A stretch of DNA of 20,900 nucleotides, taken from positions 1-20,900 of the forward strand of contig WALN01000020.1 in the NCBI GenBank assembly GCA_015522865.1, in the 5' to 3' direction. This document shows positions 20,543 to 20,900 of the stretch, piece after piece. Source of the DNA: Microcaldota archaeon (GTDB lineage Archaea; Micrarchaeota; Micrarchaeia; Norongarragalinales; WALN01). The notes beneath the pieces are model-generated. The model had not been told where the DNA came from and made no database searches. It saw only the letters and a list, made by a program, of their open reading frames with translations. Position 1 is the stretch's first letter. Each line of letters starts with the position of its first letter. The position numbers were made by a program, and so were the translations under genes.

Positions 20543-20900
20543 ATGAGAAGAGCTGAAAAGCCGAGAGAAAAAGAGATTAAAAGATTGATAAATGAATTGG
20601 GACATGAAAAATATACAGAATGGAAAGCCGCAAGAGATAGACTTGTTGAAATTGGAGGGCCGGCTGTTCCGCATTTGATTAATGTTTTAGGGGATGAAAA
20701 TGAGGTTCTAAGAAAGAAGGTACTAGTAGTAAATGTACTTGGAGAGATTGGACATCCCGATATAGTTAAGCCTTTAATTACGATCTTAGAAAACAAAAAT
20801 GAAGACAATTATGTTAGAAGAGCTGCAGCAGAAGCACTTGGAAAGACCCGGCATCCCGATATAGTTAAGCCTTTAATTAAGATCTTAGAAGACAAGGATG
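20543..20900 (+). CDS. HEAT-repeat (PBS-lyase type) protein, cut by the right edge
   Basis: The first 119 codons are visible. After a basic start (MRRAEKPREKEIKRLINELG) come helix pairs typical of short HEAT repeats: AARDRLVEIGGPAVPHLINVLGD, then LVVNVLGEIGHPDIVKPLITILEN, then RAAAEALGKTRHPDIVKPLIKILED. The repeat period is 33 residues, and the second and third repeats are almost identical. Such alpha solenoids are protein-protein interaction scaffolds; no enzymatic function should be assumed, and the full length is not visible. Codon use and A-rich composition resemble the neighbours. The ATG is preceded by AGTGAT three bases upstream. Confidence 0.85.
   Translation, partial: MRRAEKPREKEIKRLINELGHEKYTEWKAARDRLVEIGGPAVPHLINVLGDENEVLRKKVLVVNVLGEIGHPDIVKPLITILENKNEDNYVRRAAAEALGKTRHPDIVKPLIKILEDKD
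20753..20900 (+). repeat. Near-identical 99-bp tandem unit inside the HEAT gene
   Basis: A 49-bp stretch starting at 20753 recurs at 20852 with 45 matching bases; the first 28 are identical, synonymous positions included. The 99-bp offset equals one HEAT repeat of 33 codons. Identity at silent positions points to recent duplication or gene conversion. The array continues to the window edge and probably beyond. Confidence 0.85.

Noticed and set aside
20431..20808. Minus-strand open frame of 125 codons opposite the HEAT gene
   Set aside because: It is the antisense of a clear repeat protein with recognisable periodicity and a good start; the antisense product is low-complexity Ser/Phe/Leu-rich.

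Overview
The window looks like a chromosomal segment of an AT-rich, compact archaeal genome. The archaeal assignment rests on gene content: S19e, L31e, L39e, eIF6, Nep1, PDCD5, the Rpp21-type RNase P subunit and an archaeal-type ThrRS. It also rests on TATA-like boxes about 25-28 nt upstream of start codons. Genes are short and tightly packed, two convergent gene pairs overlap at their stop codons, and an HTH protein carries an S-layer-like C-terminal domain. I infer a DPANN-type or other reduced archaeon; the phylum cannot be settled by reading alone. No tRNA, rRNA, CRISPR array, transposon or intron was seen.

Layout. (1) 99-5476, plus strand: an XTP/ITP-cleaning NTPase (DUF84/YjjX), then the conserved archaeal translation cluster nep1 - rnp4 - rps19e - PDCD5 - rpl39e - rpl31e - eif6 - pfdA - ftsY - UPF0200-like kinase, with spacings from a few bases to overlaps. 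The ribosomal protein LX/L18a gene that often sits between eif6 and pfdA is absent; a TATA box occupies the gap. (2) 5471-6244, minus: a membrane-anchored surface protein with a Thr/Pro stalk, divergent from (3) thrS (6324-8186, plus). (4) 8183-9001, minus: a six-helix membrane protein. (5) 9025-13806, minus: glmS - HAD phosphatase - GlmU-like - phosphohexomutase, which together read as a UDP-GlcNAc pathway from fructose-6-phosphate. (6) 13923-14831, plus: the HTH/S-layer-like fusion, divergent from glmS. (7) 14834-19758, minus: aspS - purB - purA - trpS, combining two aminoacyl-tRNA synthetases with both steps of IMP to AMP. (8) 19801-20340, minus: a histidine phosphatase with VHG in place of RHG. 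(9) 20543 to the right edge, plus: a HEAT-repeat protein, cut by the window, with a nearly identical DNA-level repeat.

Expression signals fall into two classes. Most first genes of transcription units have a TATA-like box about 25-28 nt before the start codon and no Shine-Dalgarno, which suggests leaderless mRNAs. Several internal genes have a good GGTGA(T) Shine-Dalgarno. This pattern decides several starts and suggests a CTG start for PDCD5.

The most interesting region is the glmS/HTH divergent pair. A putative cytoplasmic DNA-binding protein carries a domain resembling the S-layer fold with an EF-hand-like calcium loop. It faces an operon that makes the amino-sugar nucleotide used for surface glycans, across a very AT-rich spacer containing a perfect 14-bp palindrome.
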